64,000 nt of DNA from Pseudomonas sp. Root71. GTDB taxonomy: Bacteria > Pseudomonadota > Gammaproteobacteria > Pseudomonadales > Pseudomonadaceae. The stretch's first letter is position 1. Every line of letters begins with the position of its first letter. Position numbers and translations under genes: made by a program. The stretch is taken from positions 600,695-664,694 of the forward strand of contig NZ_LMHY01000012.1 of assembly GCF_001429045.1 (NCBI RefSeq), in the 5' to 3' direction. This document shows positions 56,984-64,000 of this stretch, piece after piece. Below the pieces are notes generated by a model. The model was not told the origin of the DNA. It worked only from the letters and a program-made list of their open reading frames with translations, and made no database searches.

Positions 56984-57940
56984 ATGAAGCTGCCATTCGC
57001 TGGACGTCTTCTCGCTGTCGCTATGCTGGCTGCCGCATCCGCTGCATTGCCTGTCTCTTCGGCTTTTGCTGAAACCGCTGAAAAGCCGAAAGTCGCACTG
57101 GTCATGAAATCCCTGGCCAACGAATTCTTCCTGACAATGGAAGATGGCGCCAAGGCGTACCAGAAAGATCACTCCGGCGAATTCGAGCTCATCTCCAACG
57201 GCATCAAGGATGAAACCGACACCGCAGGCCAGACGCGCATCGTCGAGCAGATGATCCTGGCCAGGGTCAATGCACTGGTGATTGCACCGGCAGACTCCAA
57301 GGCCATGGTCCCGGTGATCAAGAAAGCCATCGATGCCGGTATCACCGTGATCAACATCGACAACCAACTGGACCCCGCCGTCGTCAAAAGCAAAAACATC
57401 AATGTTCCGTTCGTAGGCCCGGACAACCGCAAGGGCGCACGGCTGGTGGGGGATTACCTGGCCAAACAGCTCAAGGCCGGTGACGAAGTCGGCATCATCG
57501 AGGGTGTGTCCACGACCACCAATGCCCAGCAGCGGACCGCGGGTTTCAAAGATGCGATGGAGGCGGCGCAGATCAAGGTCGTGTCCCTGCAATCCGGTGA
57601 CTGGGAAATCGACAAGGGCAACAAGGTCGCCGCGTCGATTCTCAGCGAATACCCGCAAACCAAGGCCCTGTTGGCCGGCAACGACAGCATGGCGGTCGGC
57701 GCGGTATCCGCCGTGCGCGCCGCGGGCAAGGCCGGCAAGGTGCAAGTGGTCGGCTACGACAACATCAATGCCATCCAGCCAATGCTCAAGGACGGTCGCG
57801 TGCTGGCCACCGCGGACCAGTTCGCGGCCAGACAGGCGGTGTTCGGCATCGAGACTGCATTGAAGATTCTCAAGGGCGAGAAGGTCGAAGGCGGCGCCAA
57901 TGGCGTGATCGAAACGCCGGTAGAGCTGGTCACCAAGTAA
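56984..57940 (+). CDS. rbsB: Ribose ABC transporter periplasmic binding protein
   Basis: A 318-residue type I periplasmic binding protein. The signal peptide (MKLPFAGRLLAVAMLAAASA, cleavage near SAFA, residue 27) precedes KPKVALVMKSLANEFFLTMEDGAK, the canonical RbsB start. LVIAPADSKAMVPVIKKA and NIDNQLDP near residue 125 contain sugar-binding residues of the family. It is first of a complete rbsBACRKD operon; ATCGGAGTG precedes the start. A 55-base gap separates it from rbsA. Confidence 0.95.
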   Translation: MKLPFAGRLLAVAMLAAASAALPVSSAFAETAEKPKVALVMKSLANEFFLTMEDGAKAYQKDHSGEFELISNGIKDETDTAGQTRIVEQMILARVNALVIAPADSKAMVPVIKKAIDAGITVINIDNQLDPAVVKSKNINVPFVGPDNRKGARLVGDYLAKQLKAGDEVGIIEGVSTTTNAQQRTAGFKDAMEAAQIKVVSLQSGDWEIDKGNKVAASILSEYPQTKALLAGNDSMAVGAVSAVRAAGKAGKVQVVGYDNINAIQPMLKDGRVLATADQFAARQAVFGIETALKILKGEKVEGGANGVIETPVELVTK

Positions 57941-57995
57941 CCTTCTGGCGACGCAACGGCGCTCGTCCAGCCGGACGGGCGCATGGAGAGTTTTT

Positions 57996-59549
57996 ATGTC
58001 AGTTTGCGCTCCGGACGCTGTCCTCTCGGTCAGCGGTATCGGCAAGACCTACGCCCAGCCGGTTCTTACCGGCATCGACCTGACGCTCATGCGCGGGGAA
58101 GTGCTGGCGTTGACCGGCGAGAACGGTGCAGGCAAAAGCACGCTTTCGAAGATTATTGGCGGGCTGGTCACGCCGACCACCGGCCAGATGCGGTTTCAGG
58201 GGCAGGACTATCGTCCGGGTAGCCGGGCTCAGGCTGAAGCGCTGGGTATCCGCATGGTCATGCAGGAACTCAATCTGCTGCCGACCTTGTCGGTGGCGGA
58301 AAACCTGTTTCTCGACAACCTGCCCAGCAAAGGCGGCTGGATCAGTCGCAAGCAGTTGCGCAAGGCGGCCATCGAGGCCATGGCTCATGTCGGGCTCGAC
58401 GCCATTGACCCGGACACCCTGGTCGGCGAACTGGGCATCGGCCATCAGCAAATGGTCGAGATCGCCCGCAACCTGATTGGCGATTGTCATGTGCTGATTC
58501 TCGATGAGCCGACGGCAATGCTCACTGCCCGCGAAGTCGAAATGCTGTTCGAGCAGATCACCCGCCTGCAGGCGCGCGGCGTATCGATCATCTATATCTC
58601 CCATCGCCTTGAAGAGCTGGCGCGGGTCGCGCAGCGCATTGCCGTGCTGCGCGACGGCAACCTGGTCTGTGTCGAGCCGATGGCCAACTACAACAGCGAG
58701 CAACTGGTTACCTTGATGGTTGGTCGCGAGCTCGGCGAACACATCGATATGGGGGCGCGCAAGATCGGCGCTCCGATGTTGACGGTCAAGGGCCTGAGCC
58801 GTGCCGACAAGGTTCGCGGCGTGTCGTTCGAAGTCCGTGCCGGAGAGATTTTCGGGATATCCGGTTTGATTGGCGCAGGGCGCACCGAGTTGCTGCGTCT
58901 GATCTTTGGTGCTGATATCGCCGACAGCGGCACGGTTGCCCTGGGGGCGCCGGCGCAGGTCATCAATGTGCGTTCGCCAGTGGATGCGGTCGGGCATGGC
59001 ATCGCGTTGATCACCGAAGATCGCAAGGGCGAAGGCCTTTTGTTGACGCAATCGATCGGCGCCAATATCGCCTTGGGCAACATGCCCGGCATCTCCTGCG
59101 CGGGCGTTGTCGACAACGATGGCGAGAACGCCCTGGCCCAGCGTCAGATCGACGCCATGCGCATTCGCAGTTCCGGTCCGGCACAGTTGGTGTCCGAGTT
59201 GTCCGGCGGCAATCAGCAGAAGGTCGTCATCGGCCGTTGGCTGGAGCGCGATTGCTCGGTGCTGCTGTTCGACGAGCCGACCCGCGGCATCGACGTCGGC
59301 GCCAAGTTCGATATCTATAACCTGCTCGGCGAGTTGACTCGCCAAGGCAAGGCGCTGGTGGTGGTCTCCAGCGACTTGCGCGAGCTGATGCTGATCTGCG
59401 ACCGGATCGGCGTGCTGTCGGCCGGGCGCCTGATCGATACCTTCGATCGCGACAGCTGGACCCAGGATGAATTGCTCGCCGCTGCTTTCGCCGGCTACCA
59501 AAAACGTGATGCGCAGCTCGTTGAAGCCGCGCCTAGGGATCTTCCATGA
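57996..59549 (+). CDS. rbsA: Ribose ABC transporter ATP-binding protein (double cassette)
   Basis: A 517-residue protein with two fused ATPase domains. The N-terminal one has Walker A GENGAGKST near residue 41, signature LGIGHQQMVEIAR near 147 and Walker B HVLILDEPTAML near 165. The C-terminal one has the usual degenerate Walker A GLIGAGRTELL near 290 and an intact signature LSGGNQQKVVIGRWL near 402. This asymmetry is normal for RbsA/MglA-type ATPases. Its stop overlaps the rbsC start (ATGA). Confidence 0.97.
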   Translation: MSVCAPDAVLSVSGIGKTYAQPVLTGIDLTLMRGEVLALTGENGAGKSTLSKIIGGLVTPTTGQMRFQGQDYRPGSRAQAEALGIRMVMQELNLLPTLSVAENLFLDNLPSKGGWISRKQLRKAAIEAMAHVGLDAIDPDTLVGELGIGHQQMVEIARNLIGDCHVLILDEPTAMLTAREVEMLFEQITRLQARGVSIIYISHRLEELARVAQRIAVLRDGNLVCVEPMANYNSEQLVTLMVGRELGEHIDMGARKIGAPMLTVKGLSRADKVRGVSFEVRAGEIFGISGLIGAGRTELLRLIFGADIADSGTVALGAPAQVINVRSPVDAVGHGIALITEDRKGEGLLLTQSIGANIALGNMPGISCAGVVDNDGENALAQRQIDAMRIRSSGPAQLVSELSGGNQQKVVIGRWLERDCSVLLFDEPTRGIDVGAKFDIYNLLGELTRQGKALVVVSSDLRELMLICDRIGVLSAGRLIDTFDRDSWTQDELLAAAFAGYQKRDAQLVEAAPRDLP

Positions 59550-60523
59550 ATACCGTTTCTTCCGCCGGCAAACGCAGTGGCAACTTCTACGGCCTGGGCA
59601 CCTATCTGGGCCTGGCGGGTGCCTTGTTGGCGATGATCGTGCTGTTCTCGGTGCTGAGCAGTCATTTTCTGTCCTACGATACTTTCAGCACCCTGGCCAA
59701 CCAGATTCCGGACCTGATGGTGCTGGCGGTCGGCATGACCTTTGTGTTGATCATCGGTGGCATCGACCTGTCGGTTGGCTCGGTGCTGGCGCTGGCGGCC
59801 TCGACCGTGAGCGTGGCGATTCTCGGCTGGGGCTGGGGCGTGCTGCCGGCGGCGCTGCTGGGCATGGCCGTCGCGGCGCTCGCCGGTACCGTCACCGGCT
59901 CGATCACGGTGGCGTGGCGGATTCCGTCGTTCATCGTGTCCCTGGGCGTGCTGGAAATGGCTCGCGGGGTGGCGTACCAGATGACCGGTTCGCGTACGGC
60001 CTACATCGGCGATGCGTTCGCCTGGTTGTCCAATCCGATCGCCTTCGGCATTTCGCCGTCGTTCATCATTGCGTTGCTGATCATTTTCGTCGCCCAGGCC
60101 GTATTGACCCGCACGGTGTTCGGTCGTTACCTGATCGGGATCGGTACCAACGAAGAGGCCGTACGGCTGGCGGGGATCAACCCCAAGCCATACAAGATCC
60201 TGGTCTTCAGCCTGATGGGGTTGCTGGCCGGTATTGCCGCGTTGTTCCAGATTTCTCGCCTGGAAGCCGCCGACCCGAATGCCGGCTCCGGTCTTGAGTT
60301 GCAGGTGATCGCGGCCGTCGTGATCGGCGGGACCAGCCTGATGGGCGGGCGCGGTTCGGTGATCAGCACGTTTTTTGGCGTCCTGATCATTTCCGTGCTG
60401 GCCGCGGGGCTGGCGCAGATCGGGGCAACCGAGCCGACCAAGCGCATCATTACCGGTGCGGTGATCGTGGTGGCGGTGGTGCTGGATACTTATCGCAGTC
60501 AACGCGCAAGCCGGCGGACCTGA
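59546..60523 (+). CDS. rbsC: Ribose ABC transporter permease
   Basis: A 325-residue inner-membrane permease with about ten helices, overlapping rbsA by four bases. Family signatures are GGIDLSVGSVLALAAST near residue 70, VAWRIPSFIVSLGVLEMARGVAY near 125 and GSGLELQVIAAVVIGGTSLMGGRG near 250. The homodimer forms the ribose channel with RbsA and RbsB. rbsR starts three bases downstream. Confidence 0.97.
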   Translation: MNTVSSAGKRSGNFYGLGTYLGLAGALLAMIVLFSVLSSHFLSYDTFSTLANQIPDLMVLAVGMTFVLIIGGIDLSVGSVLALAASTVSVAILGWGWGVLPAALLGMAVAALAGTVTGSITVAWRIPSFIVSLGVLEMARGVAYQMTGSRTAYIGDAFAWLSNPIAFGISPSFIIALLIIFVAQAVLTRTVFGRYLIGIGTNEEAVRLAGINPKPYKILVFSLMGLLAGIAALFQISRLEAADPNAGSGLELQVIAAVVIGGTSLMGGRGSVISTFFGVLIISVLAAGLAQIGATEPTKRIITGAVIVVAVVLDTYRSQRASRRT

Positions 60524-60526
60524 GTC

Positions 60527-61546
60527 ATGGCGACTATCAAAGATGTGGCAGCCCTTGCCGGCATTTCCTACACCACGGTTTCCCATGTGGTGAACAAGAC
60601 CCGCCCGGTCAGTGAAGAAGTCCGGATCAAGGTCGAGGCGGCAATCCAGACCCTCGACTACGTCCCCAGCGCCGTGGCCCGTTCGCTCAAGGCCAAGACC
60701 ACGGCGACCATCGGCCTGTTGGTGCCCAACAGCCTGAACCCGTATTTCGCCGAACTGGCCCGGGGTATCGAGGATTACTGCGAGCGAAACGGTTACTGCG
60801 TCATCCTGTGCAACTCCGACGACAATCCGGACAAGCAGCGCAGCTACCTGCGCGTGCTGCTGGAAAAACGCATCGACGGCCTGATTGTCGCCTCGGCCGG
60901 TGGCGACAGTGGCCTGGTACAAGGCCTGAAAGGCGTCCGCACGCCCATGGTGATCGTCGACCGCGGACTGGACGGTGTCGATGCGGACCTGGTGCGTATC
61001 GATCATGAATACGGCGCCTATCTGGCGACCCGACATCTGCTGGAGTTGGGGCACCGGGATATCGCCACCATCAGCGGGCCGGAAAACACCAGCGTGGCGC
61101 AGATGCGACTGGCGGGTTATCGCCGGGCCTTGAAGGAGGCGGGCATCGAAGTCTCGTCCGGGCGCATGCTGGAAAGCGATTTCACCAGCACCGGCGGCTA
61201 CAGCGCCGCCGCGATTCTGCTGGAAAGCAATCCGCCTAGCGCCATTTTTGCCGCCAACGACATGATCGGCATCGGCGTGCTGCGGGCCGCCGCCGAGCGC
61301 AATATTCGCGTGCCGAGCGAGTTGTCGGTGATCGGCTTCGACGATATCCAGATGAGTCGCTATGTCTACCCGTCGTTGACCACGGTCGGGCAATCGATCC
61401 TGCAGCTCGGCGAAATGGCTGCCGAAGTGCTTTTACGGCGGATCGCCACGCCGGGCCTGGCGACCGATCAGCGGATCGTGACGCCGAGTATCGTCATACG
61501 TGAATCGACGGCGCCGCTGGCTGGCGTGTTTGCCCAGTGCCGTTGA
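60527..61546 (+). CDS. rbsR: Ribose operon repressor
   Basis: A 339-residue LacI-family repressor, three bases after rbsC. The helix-turn-helix is at residues 3-26 (TIKDVAALAGISYTTVSHVVN) with the hinge helix YVPSAVARSLKAK near 47. The ligand domain (TIGLLVPNSLNPYFAELARGIE) binds ribose or a derivative. It very likely acts at the palindrome 56879-56892 in the operon promoter and so controls itself. The last codons run into a set of degenerate 17-base repeats. Confidence 0.96.
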   Translation: MATIKDVAALAGISYTTVSHVVNKTRPVSEEVRIKVEAAIQTLDYVPSAVARSLKAKTTATIGLLVPNSLNPYFAELARGIEDYCERNGYCVILCNSDDNPDKQRSYLRVLLEKRIDGLIVASAGGDSGLVQGLKGVRTPMVIVDRGLDGVDADLVRIDHEYGAYLATRHLLELGHRDIATISGPENTSVAQMRLAGYRRALKEAGIEVSSGRMLESDFTSTGGYSAAAILLESNPPSAIFAANDMIGIGVLRAAAERNIRVPSELSVIGFDDIQMSRYVYPSLTTVGQSILQLGEMAAEVLLRRIATPGLATDQRIVTPSIVIRESTAPLAGVFAQCR

Positions 61547-61623
61547 AAACAGAAAGTCGTTGAAACAAAAAGCCATTGAAAACAGAAAGCCGCTGAACCC
61601 ACAGCGCCGCCGAAACAGAATCG
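61542..61623 (+). repeat. Degenerate 17-bp tandem repeats between rbsR and rbsK
   Basis: Five units of 15-17 bases of the form (G/A)(T/C)TGAAAACAGAAAGCC run from 61542 to 61623, overlapping the rbsR stop. Units 1 and 3 are nearly identical; the others are diverged. The stretch fills the only sizeable gap in the operon. Confidence 0.65.
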
Positions 61624-61637
61624 ATGAGTAGCAATGT

Positions 61638-62555
61638 ATGCCAGCAAAAGTAGTGGTGATAGGCAGTTTGAACATGGACCTGGTGACCCGGGCGCCACGC
61701 TTGCCCAAGGGCGGTGAAACGCTGATTGGGCAGTCGTTTACCACCGTCTCCGGCGGCAAGGGCGCCAATCAGGCCGTGGCTGCGGCGCGGCTGGGGGGGC
61801 AGGTGTCGATGATCGGCTGCGTGGGCAATGACGCTTATGGTGAGGTGCTGCGCGGGGCGCTGTTGGCCGAGCAGATCGATTGCCAGGCGGTGAGCATCGT
61901 TGATGGTTCCAGTGGGGTGGCGTTGATAGTGGTCGACGACAGCAGTCAGAACACCATCGTGATCGTCCCCGGCGCCAACGGGGCATTGACCTCTGAAGCC
62001 ATCGACCGTTTTGATTCGGTGATACAGGCGGCGGACGTGCTCATCTGTCAGCTGGAAGTGCCCGATGCTTCCGTTGGCCATGCGCTCAAGCGCGGTCGCG
62101 AACTGGGCAAGACAGTCATCCTCAACCCGGCACCGGTCAGCCGCCCGCTGCCGTCGGACTGGTACGCGTCCATCGATTACCTGATTCCAAACGAAAGCGA
62201 AGCGTCGGCACTGAGCGGTGTGTCGGTGGACTCCCTCGAAACTGCGCAAGCCGCGGCGACCCGCCTGATTGCCCTGGGCGCCGGCAAAGTGATCATCACC
62301 CTCGGTGCGCAAGGTTCGCTGTTTGCCGATGGCCATCGCTTCGAACATTTCCCCGCGCCCGTAGTAAAGGCTGTCGATACCACGGCGGCCGGCGACACGT
62401 TTGTCGGCGGTTTCGCTGCGGCACTGGCCGCGGGTCAAGATGAGGCGCAGGCGATCCGCTTCGGACAGGTGGCCGCGGCGCTGTCGGTCACCCGTGCTGG
62501 CGCGCAACCTTCGATTCCCGTCTTGAGCGATGTACAGGCGTTTAAAACCCCATGA
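61638..62555 (+). CDS. rbsK: Ribokinase
   Basis: A 305-residue PfkB-family kinase that phosphorylates ribose to ribose 5-phosphate. PfkB signature 1 is [16 protein letters not shown] near residue 38 and signature 2, [17 protein letters not shown] near 249, carries the catalytic Asp. The N-terminal [20 protein letters not shown] is standard. Its stop overlaps the rbsD start (ATGA). Confidence 0.97.
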   Translation: MPAKVVVIGSLNMDLVTRAPRLPKGGETLIGQSFTTVSGGKGANQAVAAARLGGQVSMIGCVGNDAYGEVLRGALLAEQIDCQAVSIVDGSSGVALIVVDDSSQNTIVIVPGANGALTSEAIDRFDSVIQAADVLICQLEVPDASVGHALKRGRELGKTVILNPAPVSRPLPSDWYASIDYLIPNESEASALSGVSVDSLETAQAAATRLIALGAGKVIITLGAQGSLFADGHRFEHFPAPVVKAVDTTAAGDTFVGGFAAALAAGQDEAQAIRFGQVAAALSVTRAGAQPSIPVLSDVQAFKTP

Positions 62556-62956
62556 AAAAGACACCTCTGCTCAACATTGCGCTATCGCGGCTGATCGCTT
62601 CATTGGGGCATGGCGACCTGGTCGTCATCGGTGATGCCGGGCTGCCGGTTCCACCGGGCGTTGAATTGATCGACCTGGCCCTGACCCATGGCATTCCGGA
62701 TTTTGTCAGTACCTTGAAGGTGGTGCTCAGTGAGATGCAGGTCGAAAGCCATGTGCTGGCTGAGGAAATCCTGGATAAAAAGCCGTCGGCCCTGGTCGCG
62801 CTGCAAGAGCTGGACGGCGAAGGTGCGTTGGGGCGGCGCGAGTTGCTCACTCATGAACAATTCAAGGTACTGAGCCGACAAGCCAGGGCGATTGTTCGTA
62901 CAGGCGAATGCCAGCCGTACTGCAACATTGTGCTGGTCGCCGGGGTTACGTTTTGA
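62552..62956 (+). CDS. rbsD: D-ribose pyranase
   Basis: A 134-residue protein that converts the beta-pyranose form of ribose to the furanose used by RbsK. The catalytic His is in [21 protein letters not shown] near residue 20, and the C-terminal [20 protein letters not shown] is conserved in the family. Overlap with rbsK indicates coupling. The nucleoside hydrolase gene follows within about 100 bases. Confidence 0.96.
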   Translation: MKKTPLLNIALSRLIASLGHGDLVVIGDAGLPVPPGVELIDLALTHGIPDFVSTLKVVLSEMQVESHVLAEEILDKKPSALVALQELDGEGALGRRELLTHEQFKVLSRQARAIVRTGECQPYCNIVLVAGVTF

Positions 62957-63050
62957 CGGGCTGTACGCGTTTTGATGTCCCTGGCACAAGGCGTGCGCCC
63001 CGTATCGCTATGCTCAGAAACTGCACCCACTGCTCCGGAGCCTGCTGCTT

Positions 63051-64000
63051 TTGACCTTGAAGACCGCAACCAACGCCCACGCGGCCCCAAAGATCGACCT
63101 GATCATCGACACCGATCCGGGGGCTGACGACGTCGTTGCCCTGTTGTTCGCCCTGGCATCGCCGCAAGAGCTGAATGTCCGGGCATTGACCACCGTTGCC
63201 GGCAACGTTCGCCTGGACAAGACCTCGCGCAATGCTCGACTGGCCCGCGAGTGGGCGGGGCGCGAAGAGGTTCCGGTCTATGCGGGGGCGCCGAAACCCC
63301 TGGTGCGCACACCCATCTATGCCGAGGATATTCATGGCAAGGAAGGGTTGTCGGGCATTGCCGTGTATGAGCCCGGCAAAGGCCTGGCCAAGGGCAGTGC
63401 CATCCCTTATCTGATCGATACCCTTAAATCTGCCGAGCCTCACAGCATTACCATCGCCATGCTTGGCCCGCAGACCAACCTGGCCCTGGCGTTGATCCAG
63501 GAGCCGGGTATCGTTCAGGGCATCAAGGAAGTGGTGGTCATGGGCGGCGCGCATTTCAACGGCGGCAACATCACGCCGGTGGCCGAGTTCAACCTGTTCG
63601 CCGATCCGCAAGCGGCCGAAGTGGTGCTCAACAGTGGTGTGAAGCTGACCTACCTGCCGCTGGATGTGACCCACAAGATCCTTACCAGCGAAGCGCGCCT
63701 GAATCAGATTGCCGCGCTGAACAACAACGCCAGTCGTCTGGTGGGCAGTATTCTCAATGAGTACATCAAGGGCGACATGGAGCACTATGGCCTTCCGGGC
63801 GGCCCGGTGCATGACGCCACGGTTGTCGCTTACCTGCTCAAGCCGCAATTGTTCAGCGGTCGTTCGGTCAACGTGGTGATCGACAGCCGCGAAGGACCGA
63901 CCTTTGGACAAACCATCGTCGACTGGTATGACGGCTTGAAAGCGCCAAAGAATGCCTTCTGGGTCGAAAGCGGCGATGCCCAGGGCTTCTTCGATCTGCT
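63051..64000 (+). CDS. Nucleoside hydrolase (inosine-uridine preferring type), 3' end cut
   Basis: The frame is open from 62976 to the window edge. The calcium and ribose-binding motif DTDPGADDVVALLF follows the start region, and the later VTHKI and GPVHDATVVAYLL (His active-site motif) fit the family. The enzyme would cleave nucleosides to base and ribose for RbsD/RbsK. The start is unclear: a TTG at 63051 follows GGAG, but the residues before KIDLIIDTDPG look like a signal peptide that joins the ATG at 63010 only if one base is restored near 63018-63020. About 100 or fewer C-terminal residues are missing. Confidence 0.88.
   Translation, partial: MTLKTATNAHAAPKIDLIIDTDPGADDVVALLFALASPQELNVRALTTVAGNVRLDKTSRNARLAREWAGREEVPVYAGAPKPLVRTPIYAEDIHGKEGLSGIAVYEPGKGLAKGSAIPYLIDTLKSAEPHSITIAMLGPQTNLALALIQEPGIVQGIKEVVVMGGAHFNGGNITPVAEFNLFADPQAAEVVLNSGVKLTYLPLDVTHKILTSEARLNQIAALNNNASRLVGSILNEYIKGDMEHYGLPGGPVHDATVVAYLLKPQLFSGRSVNVVIDSREGPTFGQTIVDWYDGLKAPKNAFWVESGDAQGFFDL

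Noticed and set aside
59495..61393. 632-codon minus-strand open frame opposite rbsC and rbsR
   Set aside because: Antisense shadow; low-complexity Gln/Asp/His-rich translation.

Overview
The window is chromosomal DNA of a fluorescent-group Pseudomonas. The protein sequences, the GC-rich codon use and the order uvrB - emrAB-like pump - gltX - tRNAs - ibpA - leuCDB - asd - usg-like gene - fimV - truA - trpF - accD - folC - SPOR gene - cvpA - purF - metZ - SDR all fit the Pseudomonas core backbone. A CsrA paralogue that matches RsmE points to the P. fluorescens side of the genus. Assignments rest on reading translated sequence and motifs; no database search was run.

Region 1 (1-10.1 kb): 3' end of uvrB, an EmrAB-type efflux pair on the minus strand, gltX, a tandem Ala-Glu-Ala-Glu tRNA array, a TetR regulator with an alpha/beta hydrolase, a thioesterase, dusC, and the small heat-shock gene ibpA with a sigma-32 promoter and a ROSE-type RNA thermometer. 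Region 2 (10.1-14.4 kb): a five-PAS GGDEF-EAL protein and a LysR regulator, both on the minus strand. Region 3 (14.5-33 kb): a dense plus-strand block for leucine (leuC, leuD, leuB, with a methyltransferase between), aspartate-family (asd), a paralogue of asd without the catalytic cysteine, the polar-hub protein FimV, truA, trpF, and the accD-folC-SPOR-cvpA-purF-metZ-SDR run. Region 4 (33.2-33.7 kb): tRNA-Val and two identical tRNA-Asp genes.

Region 5 (33.9-42.5 kb) is an iron-uptake island: Fur box, ECF sigma factor, FecR-type anti-sigma factor, TonB receptor with an N-terminal signalling domain, binding protein, two permeases, ATPase and an FhuF-type ferric reductase, so signalling, import and iron release are encoded in one run. 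A LysR-like C-terminal remnant broken by an in-frame stop follows. Region 6 (42.9-48.5 kb) is a periplasmic molybdenum hydroxylase: Tat-exported molybdopterin subunit, 2Fe-2S subunit, tri-haem cytochrome c and an XdhC-type maturation factor. There is no FAD subunit, so electrons should pass to the cytochrome.

Region 7 (48.6-56.8 kb) is a mixed stretch: PuuB-like oxidase, tRNA-Val, two divergent small genes, an exported beta-carbonic anhydrase, a DUF2214-like membrane protein, rsmE, a SPOR-like lipoprotein, a LexA-box-led pair (DUF1654-like gene plus endonuclease I), a secreted asparaginase and an unknown coiled-coil protein. Region 8 (56.8-64 kb) is the ribose operon rbsBACRKD with its promoter and operator, running into a nucleoside hydrolase cut by the window end. 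Two families of palindromic REP-like elements are scattered between genes. I see no CRISPR array, prophage, transposase or integrase.
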